Source: Xenococcus sp. MO_188.B8 (GTDB lineage: Bacteria; Cyanobacteriota; Cyanobacteriia; Cyanobacteriales; Xenococcaceae). Taken from it: a stretch of 45,528 nt of DNA. The first letter of the stretch is position 1; each line of letters starts with the position of its first letter. The stretch spans positions 1 to 45,528 of the forward strand of contig JASJDR010000023.1 in NCBI GenBank assembly GCA_030065615.1, given 5' to 3'. This document shows positions 33,252 to 42,439 of this stretch, piece by piece. Below the pieces are notes generated by a model that was not told the DNA's origin, did no database searches, and saw only the letters and a program-made list of their open reading frames with translations. The position numbers and the translations under genes are program-made.

Positions 33252-34787
33252 ATGGGTCAAAGTAACTTAACTAGAGGATTGCTGCTTTCTACTCTGGTTT
33301 GGACTTTATCAATTAATTGCACATTGAAAGTATCTGCTCAAGCTATCAAGGATTTATCATCAAGCATGACTAAACAAGAGCAGGCTATAAAAAATGACCA
33401 GGATTTACTTCAAACAATAAATCTCCTTCAAGCAAAAGCTAAGAAGTTTCGCCAAACAGTAGATAGTCTTAACCTTCGACTACAAGAACAATTTAAGTCA
33501 CAAAGAATAACAAATACAGTAGATTTTCAACAGGTATTAGCTAATTGGGAGCAATTTAATAGAATCTGGCATGACTTTACTGGAGACTTAGAAGCAAATC
33601 CTGAATTTTCGCCTCTCTTAGAAGAAAGTAAAATTTTCAATAACATTAATCAAAACTTACTATTGCAGAAAGAAATAATATCTAATTTAGCCAAAGTATT
33701 AAATAAGTCTTCGACCTTAGTAATTGTAGAATTGCAAGAGCAGCTTTTTACCACAAGAGAACTTAATCGTAGTTATTATCCCTATGGAAGTTTTGAGACA
33801 AAAACTCAACATAAATTTGCTCTAATTTCTACTAATAAAGCTAGAGAATTAGAATTACAAGTTTCTCAAATAGAAAATCTTCTATCTAATTATTTACTCA
33901 ATAAGGCACAGAGAAATAATAACAGTTCTCAAGTTTTTGAGGCTACTACAGTAAATTCTCCAAATCTAACCAACTCAGAAGAACTTGTCGATCATGACCA
34001 TAAACAAACTGCTTTTTTAAACGACAAAATCTTCATTATTTTAACTGTGTTATCTGGTTGTGGAATATTTGTTATCTGGTTATTTTATACAGAAAGTCGC
34101 CTTATTTTGCTAAAGCAAAAGCTGACTCAAGATCGAGATTCTAAAATATCTCAAGAAAATTTTGAAGACTATCTTCAAAATATAGAAAAAATTGAAAATC
34201 AAGCTCGTGAGATACTAAATTCTACTAATCAGGTCATAGAAAATGAGAAAAAAAATCTCAGAAATCAGAACAAACCTCAACCAAAGTTTAATTCTCCTAG
34301 CTCTTTCGTAACTCCAGCATTCTCGCAAAAAACACCGGAGCCAGTTATTGAAGAATCTTCCCCAACCGATACTTCTGTCGTCACAGAAGAAGAGTTATCT
34401 CTGGTCACAGAAGAAGATCTAATAGCTATATATCGCCAAGCTCCCCAATTGTTATTTCCAAAAATAATTAAAGTAGATGTAAACAAAGAAAGCATACAAA
34501 GAAAAAAAGCAGGACTAAAATCTGAAATTATTTTTCAAAAGACAAGTAATGATACTTATTGGATTGTCACCGAACCAGAATTAGCAAATAACTGTTATTT
34601 TTTAGTTCCTAATCCAAATTTAGAGATTAATTCTGTTCCTTACTCAAACCTAGAAAACGTTTTCAATTGTAAAGGGTATAAACATAGAACATCTAACAAA
34701 TTTAAATTAAAGTTATCTGCTATGGTCAAAGTTGAAAGTGCAAATTCTTGGAAGTTAATTGGTACTGGAGAAATTACGTTTTCTTAA
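33252..34787 (+). CDS. Membrane-anchored coiled-coil protein of unknown function
   Basis: 511 residues, not recognised. A signal peptide or anchor occupies residues 1-32 (LLLSTLVWTLSINCTLKVSAQ). Residues 40-235 are helical and Gln/Asn-rich. A single membrane span lies near 258-277 (IFIILTVLSGCGIFVIWLFY), followed by a Lys/Gln-rich coiled coil (about 280-335). A Pro/Ser linker leads to a compact C-terminal domain (about 385-511: EEDLIAIYRQAPQLLFPKII, TYWIVTEPELANNCYFLVP) that resembles C-terminal domains of other cyanobacterial unknowns. Two membrane segments would place residues 33-257 outside and the C-terminus in the cytoplasm. It is convergent with the ABC gene. Confidence 0.75.
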   Translation: MGQSNLTRGLLLSTLVWTLSINCTLKVSAQAIKDLSSSMTKQEQAIKNDQDLLQTINLLQAKAKKFRQTVDSLNLRLQEQFKSQRITNTVDFQQVLANWEQFNRIWHDFTGDLEANPEFSPLLEESKIFNNINQNLLLQKEIISNLAKVLNKSSTLVIVELQEQLFTTRELNRSYYPYGSFETKTQHKFALISTNKARELELQVSQIENLLSNYLLNKAQRNNNSSQVFEATTVNSPNLTNSEELVDHDHKQTAFLNDKIFIILTVLSGCGIFVIWLFYTESRLILLKQKLTQDRDSKISQENFEDYLQNIEKIENQAREILNSTNQVIENEKKNLRNQNKPQPKFNSPSSFVTPAFSQKTPEPVIEESSPTDTSVVTEEELSLVTEEDLIAIYRQAPQLLFPKIIKVDVNKESIQRKKAGLKSEIIFQKTSNDTYWIVTEPELANNCYFLVPNPNLEINSVPYSNLENVFNCKGYKHRTSNKFKLKLSAMVKVESANSWKLIGTGEITFS

Positions 34788-34835
34788 GTTAAGTAATGAG
34801 GAACAAGGAATCAGGAAATTTCCTAATTCTCAATT

Positions 34836-36557
34836 TTACATTTGTCTAGCATAAAAGCTAGCGTAGCGACCATTTAAAGCTAATAATTTTTCATGGTTTC
34901 CTGACTCAATTATCTGACCCTTTTCTAAAACTAAAATTGTATCTGCATTACGCACAGTAGCTAAACGATGGGCAATAATAAATACCGTGCGATCTTGCAT
35001 AATTCTCATCATTGCTTCTTGGATTAAGGCTTCTGATTCAGAGTCTAAAGCTGAGGTTGCTTCATCAAGAATTAAGATTCGAGGATTGAATAAAATTGCC
35101 CGCGCGATCGCGATTCTTTGTCTTTGTCCTCCTGATAAGTTAACTCCCCTTTCTCCGACATAAGTATAGTAACCCTGGGACAAATTACTAATAAATTGAT
35201 GGGCATTAGCAATTTTAGCAGCATTTTCTATTTCTTGTAAGTCAAAACCAGTTTTGCCAAAGGATATATTATCTGCAATAGTACCAGAAAAAAGAATTGT
35301 TTCTTGAGGGACAATTCCTATTTGTCCTCGCAAGCTTTTTAAGCTAACTGTCTTGATATCAATGTTATCGAGTAAAATATTACCGCGATCACAGTTATAA
35401 AATCGCAATAATAAATTCATTAAAGTAGATTTTCCTGCCCCAGAAGAGCCCACCAAGGCAATGGTCTGTCCTGGAGTTACCTTAAGACTGATATGATTGA
35501 GGACTGAAACTTCAGCATTATAACCAAAACTAACATCACAATATTCTACTTGACCAGTAATTTTGGGTAAGGCGATCGCATCTTCAGTTTCGACAATCTC
35601 TGGTTTGATAGCCAACAATTCAAAAATACGATCTACCGAAGCTTCTACTTGTTTAAACTCATTATAATTACTAGTAGTCAGAGAAATGGGATCGATTAAT
35701 AAGCCGACTGCGGTAACATAACTAATAAACTCACTTCCTGTAATATTTCCTTGGGAAATTTGCCAACCACCCAAGAATAGAAGTAAAACTATACTCATAG
35801 CTTGGAGAAAACCCACTACCACAAACTGTAAAGCTTTGAGTTTTTCGGCTAGATACTTAGCTTGTTTATAATCTTCTACTTCAACAGTAAAGCGTTGTAA
35901 GGTGTAGTCTTCTGCGGCAAAAGCTTGCACTAATCTGATACCACTAAAAAATTCAGTTAGTAGAGCAGATAAATTAGAAACTCGATTTTGACTACGACGG
36001 GAAAAGTCTAATAATCTACCCCCAAAAAAACCAATTAAAATTGCCATCAAAGGAGCAACAACTAAGGTGGCAACAGTTAATTGCCAATTGAGCCATACCA
36101 TATAACCCAAAACAACAATAAACTGCAAAATACAGGGAATAAATTGATGAAAAAAATGATTAACGACTTCGCCAATGCGATCGACATCTTCAGTTAATCT
36201 ATAGGTTAAATCTCCCGTTTTCGCAGTTTCAAAATAATTTAAACTCAATTTTTGAATATGACTGTAAACAACTGTCCGCAGTCTGAGGGCAATATTCAAA
36301 GAAGCCTTTGCCATTAAAGAATCTTGACCATATTGTGCCATTCCTCTGAATAAAAAAATTATGGCAGCGATCATCGCAAACTTAATAATACCTTCGATAT
36401 TTCCTTGGCCAATCTCATTACTCATTCTGCCCGCTAACCAAGCAAGAAAAGGCCAAAAAATAGTAAAGATTAGGGTACAAAATAAAGCAGAGGAGATCAC
36501 AGTAACTTGTGATCTAATATAAGGTATAAGTTGCCAATAACTGGAATAGTATTTCAA
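34836..36557 (-). CDS. ABC exporter, MsbA/HepA-like half transporter
   Basis: 573 residues. A six-span type I exporter domain (1-310) is followed by the ATPase: Walker A ALVGSSGAGKST, signature NLSGGQRQRIAIARA, Walker B ILILDEATSALD and H-loop IIAHRLATV. The arrangement is like MsbA and the heterocyst-envelope transporter HepA; substrate is not predictable, but glycolipid export is common in this group. The only in-frame start near the domain edge is a TTG (36555-36557, MKYYSSYW); no ATG occurs upstream before a stop, so a TTG start is accepted. Confidence 0.87.
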   Translation of the reverse strand: MKYYSSYWQLIPYIRSQVTVISSALFCTLIFTIFWPFLAWLAGRMSNEIGQGNIEGIIKFAMIAAIIFLFRGMAQYGQDSLMAKASLNIALRLRTVVYSHIQKLSLNYFETAKTGDLTYRLTEDVDRIGEVVNHFFHQFIPCILQFIVVLGYMVWLNWQLTVATLVVAPLMAILIGFFGGRLLDFSRRSQNRVSNLSALLTEFFSGIRLVQAFAAEDYTLQRFTVEVEDYKQAKYLAEKLKALQFVVVGFLQAMSIVLLLFLGGWQISQGNITGSEFISYVTAVGLLIDPISLTTSNYNEFKQVEASVDRIFELLAIKPEIVETEDAIALPKITGQVEYCDVSFGYNAEVSVLNHISLKVTPGQTIALVGSSGAGKSTLMNLLLRFYNCDRGNILLDNIDIKTVSLKSLRGQIGIVPQETILFSGTIADNISFGKTGFDLQEIENAAKIANAHQFISNLSQGYYTYVGERGVNLSGGQRQRIAIARAILFNPRILILDEATSALDSESEALIQEAMMRIMQDRTVFIIAHRLATVRNADTILVLEKGQIIESGNHEKLLALNGRYASFYARQM

Positions 36558-37345
36558 ATTTATAAATGGTTGTGAAATTGCTAAATGTTAAATGTTCAAC
36601 TCGCCCATGCTTTCTCTTGGTAAGTGAATGTTAACCGTTGAGGTTCCCTCACCATATCCAATCGAAACTTTGGAGGTTGCCTCCGACATTTTAGCCGTCC
36701 GTCTTGTAAGCCCTGTGAGCGTTTTCCTATTCAAGGAAAAGCTTTACGGAGGAAACCTGCGTCGCCGTTATCCGAAGGTGTATCCTTATGCGCTTGCGCT
36801 TGCGAAGCTCTACCCGAAGGGTCTGCTCTACCCGAAGGGGCAGCGGTACCCTTTAGGGTTAGGGCAGGCGCTTGCCCAGCTCCGTGTTCTGGGATTATCC
36901 CGCATAATTTGGGATTTATCCTGCATAGTTTGGAGTTTATTTTGCTTAGTTTAAGACAAGGTAATGTCCACTAAGAAAACCTCCGCGGCGTCGTTTATAC
37001 CCAAATGCGATGGGTGTAAGTATCACATAGTTTGATGCACTGCTAGACTAGGAGCCTTCGTCAATGTTCAATGCTAATCGAGTACCATTCCTTTGGCGTT
37101 GGGAACAACTTCCTAAGTTTGGAAACAAAAAGATGATTCTTTTACTGGGTAAGGTTCCGTACAATTATATATTTAGAGTGGTATCATCGGCCTGAACTCG
37201 CGATCTTAATGTGTTTTTGGATACACTACAACTATCATGGTTGTTCTAAGTAAAATTAGCAACATATCATTTTCTTTATATTACTTCTAAGTATAAATAC
37301 TTGTCTCCTATCAAAAAAAATTTCATTCAGAACAGATAGATAACA
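36558..37345. repeat. Intergenic region with GC-rich repeat cluster
   Basis: This 788-bp gap has no convincing gene. A block at about 36630-36880 is made of short GC-rich pieces in several copies: CTTGCG, CTCTACCCGAAGGG (36811 and 36829 areas), GGGGCAGCGG and CCCTTTAGGG. Small hairpins GAGG-TTC-CCTC and GGAGG-TTG-CCTCC are near 36640-36685. CCCGAAGGGGCAGCGG also occurs at about 7136, inside island repeat copy A. The plus-strand frame at 36628-36954 translates this repeat into YPKG-rich nonsense and is rejected. 36960-37345 has no visible feature. Confidence 0.6.
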
Positions 37346-37984
37346 ATGGAAACTTTAACAATACTGGAAAAAATTCGTAACGGAGCAGACAAACAATTCC
37401 CTGGTGTTAACCTAGAAGACGAAAATCTTGCTGATTGTCAGTTAGCAAAAATTAATCTTGCAGGAGCCAATTTAGCAGGTACTGACTTGTCAGGAGCCAA
37501 TCTTCAAGGAGCAAGATTGGATGGAGCGAATTTATTAGGCGCAGAATTAAATCAAGCTGATATTCGAGCTAATCTTGTCGGTGCTAATCTGATGCAGGCT
37601 GATTTAAGTAATACCGATTTACGTGGGGCAAATCTGCGTGGGGCTAATTTTATGGGCGCTAAATTAGTCCAAGCATCTTTAGCTGGAGCATTTTTAAGTG
37701 GAGCTAACTTAACAGGAGTTGACCTTCAAGGGGTTGATTTACGAGGTGCTGACTTGCGCGGAGCCAATCTGAATAATGCGAATCTTAAAGGAGCTAATCT
37801 GTTACAAGCAGATTTAAAAGGAAGCAATCTCAGTCAAAGTAATTTAGAAGAAGCAGACTTGCGAGGTGCTGATCTTGCAGGAGCAAATTTGTCAGAAGCC
37901 AATCTCCTTTGTGCTGAGTTGGAAGGAACTAATTTTGAGGGTGTTAATCTAGAGAGAACTTGTACTCTAGGTACATCCAAATAA
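37346..37984 (+). CDS. Pentapeptide repeat protein
   Basis: 212 residues. After a short N-terminus (METLTILEKIRNGADKQFPG), nearly the whole protein is pentapeptide repeats A(N/D)LxX (DLRGANLRGANFMGAKLVQA), with about 32 repeats and one irregular step near IRANLVGANL. It should form a right-handed beta helix. No signal peptide or membrane segment. Function is unknown; some relatives mimic DNA, many bind proteins. The codon reuse (GGAGCTAAT, GGTGCTAAT) shows repeat expansion within the gene. It precedes ruvB on the same strand by about 110 bp. Confidence 0.9.
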   Translation: METLTILEKIRNGADKQFPGVNLEDENLADCQLAKINLAGANLAGTDLSGANLQGARLDGANLLGAELNQADIRANLVGANLMQADLSNTDLRGANLRGANFMGAKLVQASLAGAFLSGANLTGVDLQGVDLRGADLRGANLNNANLKGANLLQADLKGSNLSQSNLEEADLRGADLAGANLSEANLLCAELEGTNFEGVNLERTCTLGTSK

Positions 37985-38097
37985 TAATATTGTCACGACT
38001 TGGCAATTTATTTACTAGTGAAGACTGGGGATGAGGAATAGGTGATAGGGAACTGGTTACTTATTACCTTTTACTTACTACTTATTAAGTGGCTGCG

Positions 38098-39228
38098 ATG
38101 GCAATTAAAAGATCTTCTGGAAATCAAAAATCTGCTTCTACTAACAAAAAAACGAAGAAAACCAAGTCTAAGTCAAATCAGGGAAAAAAGCAATTAGAAA
38201 AAACATTAAAAAATGACAGCAGTAGTGAATCTCGCTTAGTTTCGGCAACTAGCAATACTGAAGAAACAGAGAATCAAGAAGCGGGGATTCGTCCCCAAAC
38301 TTTAACTGATTATATTGGACAAAAAGAATTAAAGAAAATACTCAATATTGCGATCGCGGCTGCTAAGGATCGTCAAGAATCCTTAGATCATCTACTACTA
38401 TATGGGCCTCCAGGACTGGGCAAAACCACTATGTCCTTGATTCTAGCCTCAGAAATGGGAGTAAACTGTAAAATTACTGCGGCTCCTGCTTTAGAACGTC
38501 CTAGGGACATTACAGGCTTGTTAATTGGCTTAAAACCAGGAGATATTCTCTTTATTGACGAAATCCATCGGTTGAACCGCATGACCGAAGAATTACTCTA
38601 TCCTGCGATGGAAGATTATCGTCTTGATATCACTATTGGCAAAGGTCAAAGTGCTAAAACTCGCAGTATTCCCTTGCCAAAATTTACCCTTATTGGGGCA
38701 ACTACTAAAGTCGGCTCTTTAACCTCTCCTTTACGCGATCGCTTTGGCTTAATTCAAAGACTGCGTTTCTATGAAATTGACGAATTAACCACCATTGTTA
38801 AACGCACTGCTGAAATTTTTAAAACAACTATTACAGAAGAAGGTGCAGCGGAAATTGCCCGTCGTTCTAGAGGGACTCCCCGCATTGCCAATCGTTTGTT
38901 GCGAAGAGTCCGCGATTATGCCCAGGTGGAAAAAGCTGACGCGATCGATTTGGAATTAGCAGCAATTGCTTTAGAGGTCTTTGATGTAGATCCTCGCGGT
39001 TTAGATTGGACAGATCGGTTAGTTCTAACCACGATGATTGAACAATTTCAGGGTGGTCCTGTGGGCTTAGAGGCGATCGCTGCTGCTACAGGAGAAGATT
39101 CTAAAACCATTGAAGAAGTTTATGAACCTTATTTACTACAAATTGGGTATTTGAACCGTACTCACCGAGGAAGAATTGCTACCGAAGCCGCTTATCAGCA
39201 TTTAGGATATCAAAAGACACTTTTTTAA
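38098..39228 (+). CDS. ruvB: Holliday junction branch-migration helicase RuvB
   Basis: About 376 residues. RuvB is the hexameric AAA+ motor that drives branch migration with RuvA. Walker [12 protein letters not shown], Walker [12 protein letters not shown], sensor 1 [20 protein letters not shown] and the arginine-finger/sensor region [14 protein letters not shown] are intact. The C-terminal winged helix contains [16 protein letters not shown] and [20 protein letters not shown]. The N-terminal 65 residues are a Lys/Ser-rich extension, common in cyanobacteria. Two starts are close: GTG at 38089 and ATG at 38098; the ATG (MAIKRSS) is preferred. Confidence 0.96.
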   Translation: MAIKRSSGNQKSASTNKKTKKTKSKSNQGKKQLEKTLKNDSSSESRLVSATSNTEETENQEAGIRPQTLTDYIGQKELKKILNIAIAAAKDRQESLDHLLLYGPPGLGKTTMSLILASEMGVNCKITAAPALERPRDITGLLIGLKPGDILFIDEIHRLNRMTEELLYPAMEDYRLDITIGKGQSAKTRSIPLPKFTLIGATTKVGSLTSPLRDRFGLIQRLRFYEIDELTTIVKRTAEIFKTTITEEGAAEIARRSRGTPRIANRLLRRVRDYAQVEKADAIDLELAAIALEVFDVDPRGLDWTDRLVLTTMIEQFQGGPVGLEAIAAATGEDSKTIEEVYEPYLLQIGYLNRTHRGRIATEAAYQHLGYQKTLF

Positions 39229-39377
39229 TGTAGTATACAATTAAATTCTTGTTCCCCCAAGATTGGGGGCTAGGGGGCTTAGCTACATTATGTTTAAGGA
39301 CTACTAACTTATGTATACACGGTAGCGATTTATAGCTGGGAGGAATCAATACCCTGAAACCGAAGAAAAACTAAATT

Positions 39378-39968
39378 ATGGAAAAACTCGAACTATATCA
39401 ATACGTTGCTCTCAGTCGAGATCTCCCAGAACATAAACTTAAACAGGGTGATGTTGCCATGTTAATTGACTATGTAACTCATCCTAAAGCCATTAATTAT
39501 TTTAAGCAGTCGTTACGGATTAAACAACAAATTGGCGATCGCCATGGCGAAGCTAATTCTTTAATTAGTTTAGGCAATGCTTACAATTACCTAAGAGAAT
39601 ATCGACAAGCCATTAATCATCTTCAACAGTCGTTACAGATTACACAACAAATCGGTGATCGTAATGGCGAAGCTAATTCTTTAATTAATTTAGGCAATGC
39701 TTACAATTACCTAGAAAAATATCAACGTGCAATTGAATTCTATCAAAAGTCATTATAAATTCAACAAGAAATCGTTGATAAAAGAGGAGAAGCTGTTTCT
39801 TGGTTCAATTTAGGAATTACTCAGAAAAAATGAGAACAAAAGTCGCAAGCTAAAACATCCTATGAAAAAGCTCGTCAGCTATATCAAACAATGGGATTAG
39901 ATAAAGATGTAGAGAAATGCAATCAGGCAATTGCAACCATAGAAGAAGGAGACAATAATCAATTGTGA
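39378..39968 (+). pseudogene. DUF4926-TPR chimera with two in-frame stops
   Basis: The first about 34 residues (MEKLELYQYVALSRDLPEHK, LKQGDVAMLIDYVTHP) are the start of a DUF4926 protein. The frame then continues directly into TPR repeats of the type QQIGDRNGEANSLINLGNAY. A TAA at 39756-39758 ends the open part, but the same frame resumes with TPR-like IQQEIVDKRGEAVSWFNLGI, is stopped again by TGA at 39831-39833, and continues to a natural end (ARQLYQTMGLDKDVEKCNQA) at 39968. Two nonsense changes and a junction between unrelated domains indicate a deletion fusion followed by decay. A short 126-residue product may still be made. Confidence 0.85.
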
Positions 39969-40453
39969 TAGCGTCCCTGCTCTAGCACTAGGACGGTTAT
40001 TTTTTGCTCAATGGGGTCAATAATCCAGTATTCTTTGATGCCTATGTTTTGATACTCGCGCACTTTCTCGATGTAATCCCTCTCTATTTGTTCAGCACCA
40101 GGGCTTACTACTTCTACTGCCAAGCTCAAAGGTACTTCAATTACCGCCGAAGCATCCCTAGGCATTTTGCGCCATACTTCACCATCAATAACTGAGATAT
40201 CAGGAATTCTCGATGAATTAATCCCCGTTCTGATTCCGACATCACCTGTCTTAATCTTGATATCTAATTCATACTCACGGGAGAGCGCCTTAAATAAATC
40301 GGCAAGAAAATCAATAATATCTGAATGCAAAAAACTCGCAGGGGGCATTTCAACTAACTGACCACTAACTAATTCAAAACGTCTATTTGTGCCATCGTCA
40401 TAGCTTAGGTATTCTGCAAAAGTTATTTTTTTACTGGTGGGAGTAGTAACCAT
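39959..40453 (-). CDS. Uma2-family (DUF820) nuclease-like protein, probably truncated
   Basis: 164 residues from the ATG at 40451-40453; a longer TTG reading adds eight. The Uma2 fold of PD-(D/E)XK type is visible: ITFAEYLSYDDGTNRRFELV, GQLVEMPPAS, then RIPDISVID (Asp of the active site), LAVEVVSPGA (Glu) and IKEYWIIDP (Lys-x-Tyr-Trp). It ends right after ITVLVLEQGRYHN, about 20 residues before the usual family end, and overlaps the last 10 bases of the TPR pseudogene. The 3' end therefore appears cut at a rearrangement junction. Uma2 proteins are abundant in cyanobacteria and often IS-associated. Confidence 0.82.
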   Translation of the reverse strand: MVTTPTSKKITFAEYLSYDDGTNRRFELVSGQLVEMPPASFLHSDIIDFLADLFKALSREYELDIKIKTGDVGIRTGINSSRIPDISVIDGEVWRKMPRDASAVIEVPLSLAVEVVSPGAEQIERDYIEKVREYQNIGIKEYWIIDPIEQKITVLVLEQGRYHN

Positions 40454-40982
40454 AGATTTATCCTCAACTGCGCACAAATACTCAACTATCCGTTGTTCTT
40501 GCCTTATTCGCGGTCATTATCTACAAGTTAGCAGTACTTTCTATCTTGAACGGTTTTGGTTCTGACGAACGCCACAATAAGTAGTGCCTAATGTAGTACT
40601 AACTATTATAATAAACAACTGTACTGAGATATCTCCACAAAAACAAGCTATCTACGGCGATCGCCTTGAGCAATTGAGTAACAGATTACTTTTATTTATT
40701 GCGATCAGCTTTCGCTGGCACTTCGTGATCGCAAAGATCTAGATAATCTCGTGTGAATTCTGATGCGGATATCTTCCTCGATATGCTATACGTGTGAGGT
40801 GATGTAGAAATTACATACTTAGCGACTTGACTAAAAAAATGAAATCAAGGCAGAAATGAGAAATAGTACGTTACGCTAACACTAACAGCACTCTAACAGC
40901 GATAATTCTGGTACAGTCTTTTATTGAGAAATTCACTGAACACTTAATCCCTAAACCCTAATACTTAACACCCCCATTCCCA
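40454..40982. other. Intergenic region with repeat hairpin
   Basis: No gene is seen in this 529-bp gap. TTGCGATCA (40699-40707) and TGATCGCAA (40726-40734) form a stem around AGCTTTCGCTGGCACTTCG, a dispersed REP-like hairpin built on the HIP1 core. The motif ACGTTACGCTAACACTAACA (about 40868) resembles another dispersed piece at about 9088-9107. The promoter of yvcK should lie in the last 120 bp. Confidence 0.5.
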
Positions 40983-42299
40983 ATGAGGAAAAAAAGCTCT
41001 TATAAAGTCAATCGGTTTTTTAAATGGCTATCTCCAGGATTATTTGTCAAAAGATGGTTGTTAATCAGCACTACTGGTCTGTTACTTACCATCTTAGGAG
41101 GAGCAATTTGGGTTAAACTAACGCCCATTTACCGGATCTTATCGGTTATCTCCAAATTTTTTGATTTTATTACCGACGTTATTCCCAACTATATCTCAGG
41201 GCCTTTAGTGATCATAGTTGGTCTAATTTTAGTACTTTGGGGGCAATCTCGTACTGTAGGTTCTATTACCGATGTCCTGTTACCAAACCGAGATCAAGAG
41301 TTAGTCGATATGCTCTTAGATCATCGTCGTTTGAATAAAGGACCCAAAATTGTAGTTTTGGGGGGAGGTACTGGCCTTTCTACTTTGCTAAGGGGATTAA
41401 AGCAATACAGCAATAATATTACAGCGATCGTGACTGTAGCAGATGATGGTGGTTCTTCAGGAAGATTAAGAAGAGAAATCGGAGTCTTGCCTCCAGGAGA
41501 TATTCGTAACTGTATTGCCGCCTTAGCCGATGAAGAAAAATTATTAACAGAATTATTTCAATATCGCTTTAAAGCTGGGGATGGTTTAGTAGGTCATAGT
41601 TTTGGCAACTTATTCCTCACGGCAATGAGTGAAATTACAGGAGACTTGGAGCAAGCGGTTGCTGCTAGTTCCCAAGTATTAGCAATTCGCGGTACCGTCT
41701 TACCTGCTACATTAAGCGATGTTAGTTTATGGGCGCAAATGGAAGATGGTCGCATAATTGAAGGCGAATCCAATATTCCCAAAGCCCAGGGCAAAATTCA
41801 GCAGATTGGTTGTGAGCCCCCGAATCCCCCTGCATTGCCAGCCGCGATCGCAGCAATCGAAGAAGCCGACTACATTATTATTGGGCCAGGAAGTCTCTAC
41901 ACTAGTATTATTCCTAATCTTTTAGTTCCAGAAATCTGTGATGCGATCGCAGTGGCTGATATACCGCGAATTTATGTTTGTAATATTATGACCCAACCAG
42001 GAGAAACAGAAGGCTATACGGTTGCTGAACATATTCGGGCGATCGATCGTATTACCCACCAGAAACTATTTGATGCGGTAATGGTACATCGGAAATCTCC
42101 GTCTCCTGAAACCTTAAGGCGCTATGCAGATGATAATTCTCATCCTGTTTATGTAGATCGCGAAGACATTGCTGCTTTGGGCAGAAGGATTGTGATTGCC
42201 AATATTATGGAAGAAGATCCTGAAACTGGATATGTCCGCCATGATTCCTCTCGATTAGCTAGAGTTTTATTGAGATGGTATAGTGGCAATCCTCACTAG
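40983..42299 (+). CDS. yvcK: YvcK-family protein (CofD-like, gluconeogenesis factor)
   Basis: 438 residues. Residues 25-100 contain two hydrophobic segments ([37 protein letters not shown]), a membrane anchor common to cyanobacterial forms. The catalytic-like core starts at about 115: [20 protein letters not shown], then [22 protein letters not shown], and further [12 protein letters not shown] and [18 protein letters not shown]. Family knowledge: YvcK binds UDP-GlcNAc-type nucleotides and links carbon metabolism with cell-wall synthesis and shape. Start ATG at 40983. It is convergent with the exporter gene, with a stem-loop between them. Confidence 0.92.
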   Translation: MRKKSSYKVNRFFKWLSPGLFVKRWLLISTTGLLLTILGGAIWVKLTPIYRILSVISKFFDFITDVIPNYISGPLVIIVGLILVLWGQSRTVGSITDVLLPNRDQELVDMLLDHRRLNKGPKIVVLGGGTGLSTLLRGLKQYSNNITAIVTVADDGGSSGRLRREIGVLPPGDIRNCIAALADEEKLLTELFQYRFKAGDGLVGHSFGNLFLTAMSEITGDLEQAVAASSQVLAIRGTVLPATLSDVSLWAQMEDGRIIEGESNIPKAQGKIQQIGCEPPNPPALPAAIAAIEEADYIIIGPGSLYTSIIPNLLVPEICDAIAVADIPRIYVCNIMTQPGETEGYTVAEHIRAIDRITHQKLFDAVMVHRKSPSPETLRRYADDNSHPVYVDREDIAALGRRIVIANIMEEDPETGYVRHDSSRLARVLLRWYSGNPH

Positions 42300-42391
42300 A
42301 TTTCTGGAGTAAGTCTCAATAACCTTGGGTTAGTCAAGGGTAAAAAGCACTGATTTTTCGTTCCTGTTAATCAACTTTTGTTAAGCAGGTA

Positions 42392-42428
42392 GACAAAATT
42401 AAATTGACAAAAGTCGATTAATTTTGTC
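42392..42428. terminator. Bidirectional stem-loop between convergent genes
   Basis: GACAAAATTAA (42392-42402) pairs perfectly with TTAATTTTGTC (42418-42428) across 15 nt. It sits between the stops of yvcK and the C39 exporter. AT-rich stem and no long U-run, so efficiency is uncertain. Confidence 0.6.
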
Positions 42429-42439
42429 CAGGTACTCAT

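Noticed and set aside
36628..36954. Plus-strand frame rich in YPKG
   Set aside because: It is the translation of a cluster of short GC-rich DNA repeats; the same DNA occurs out of coding context near 7.1 kb.
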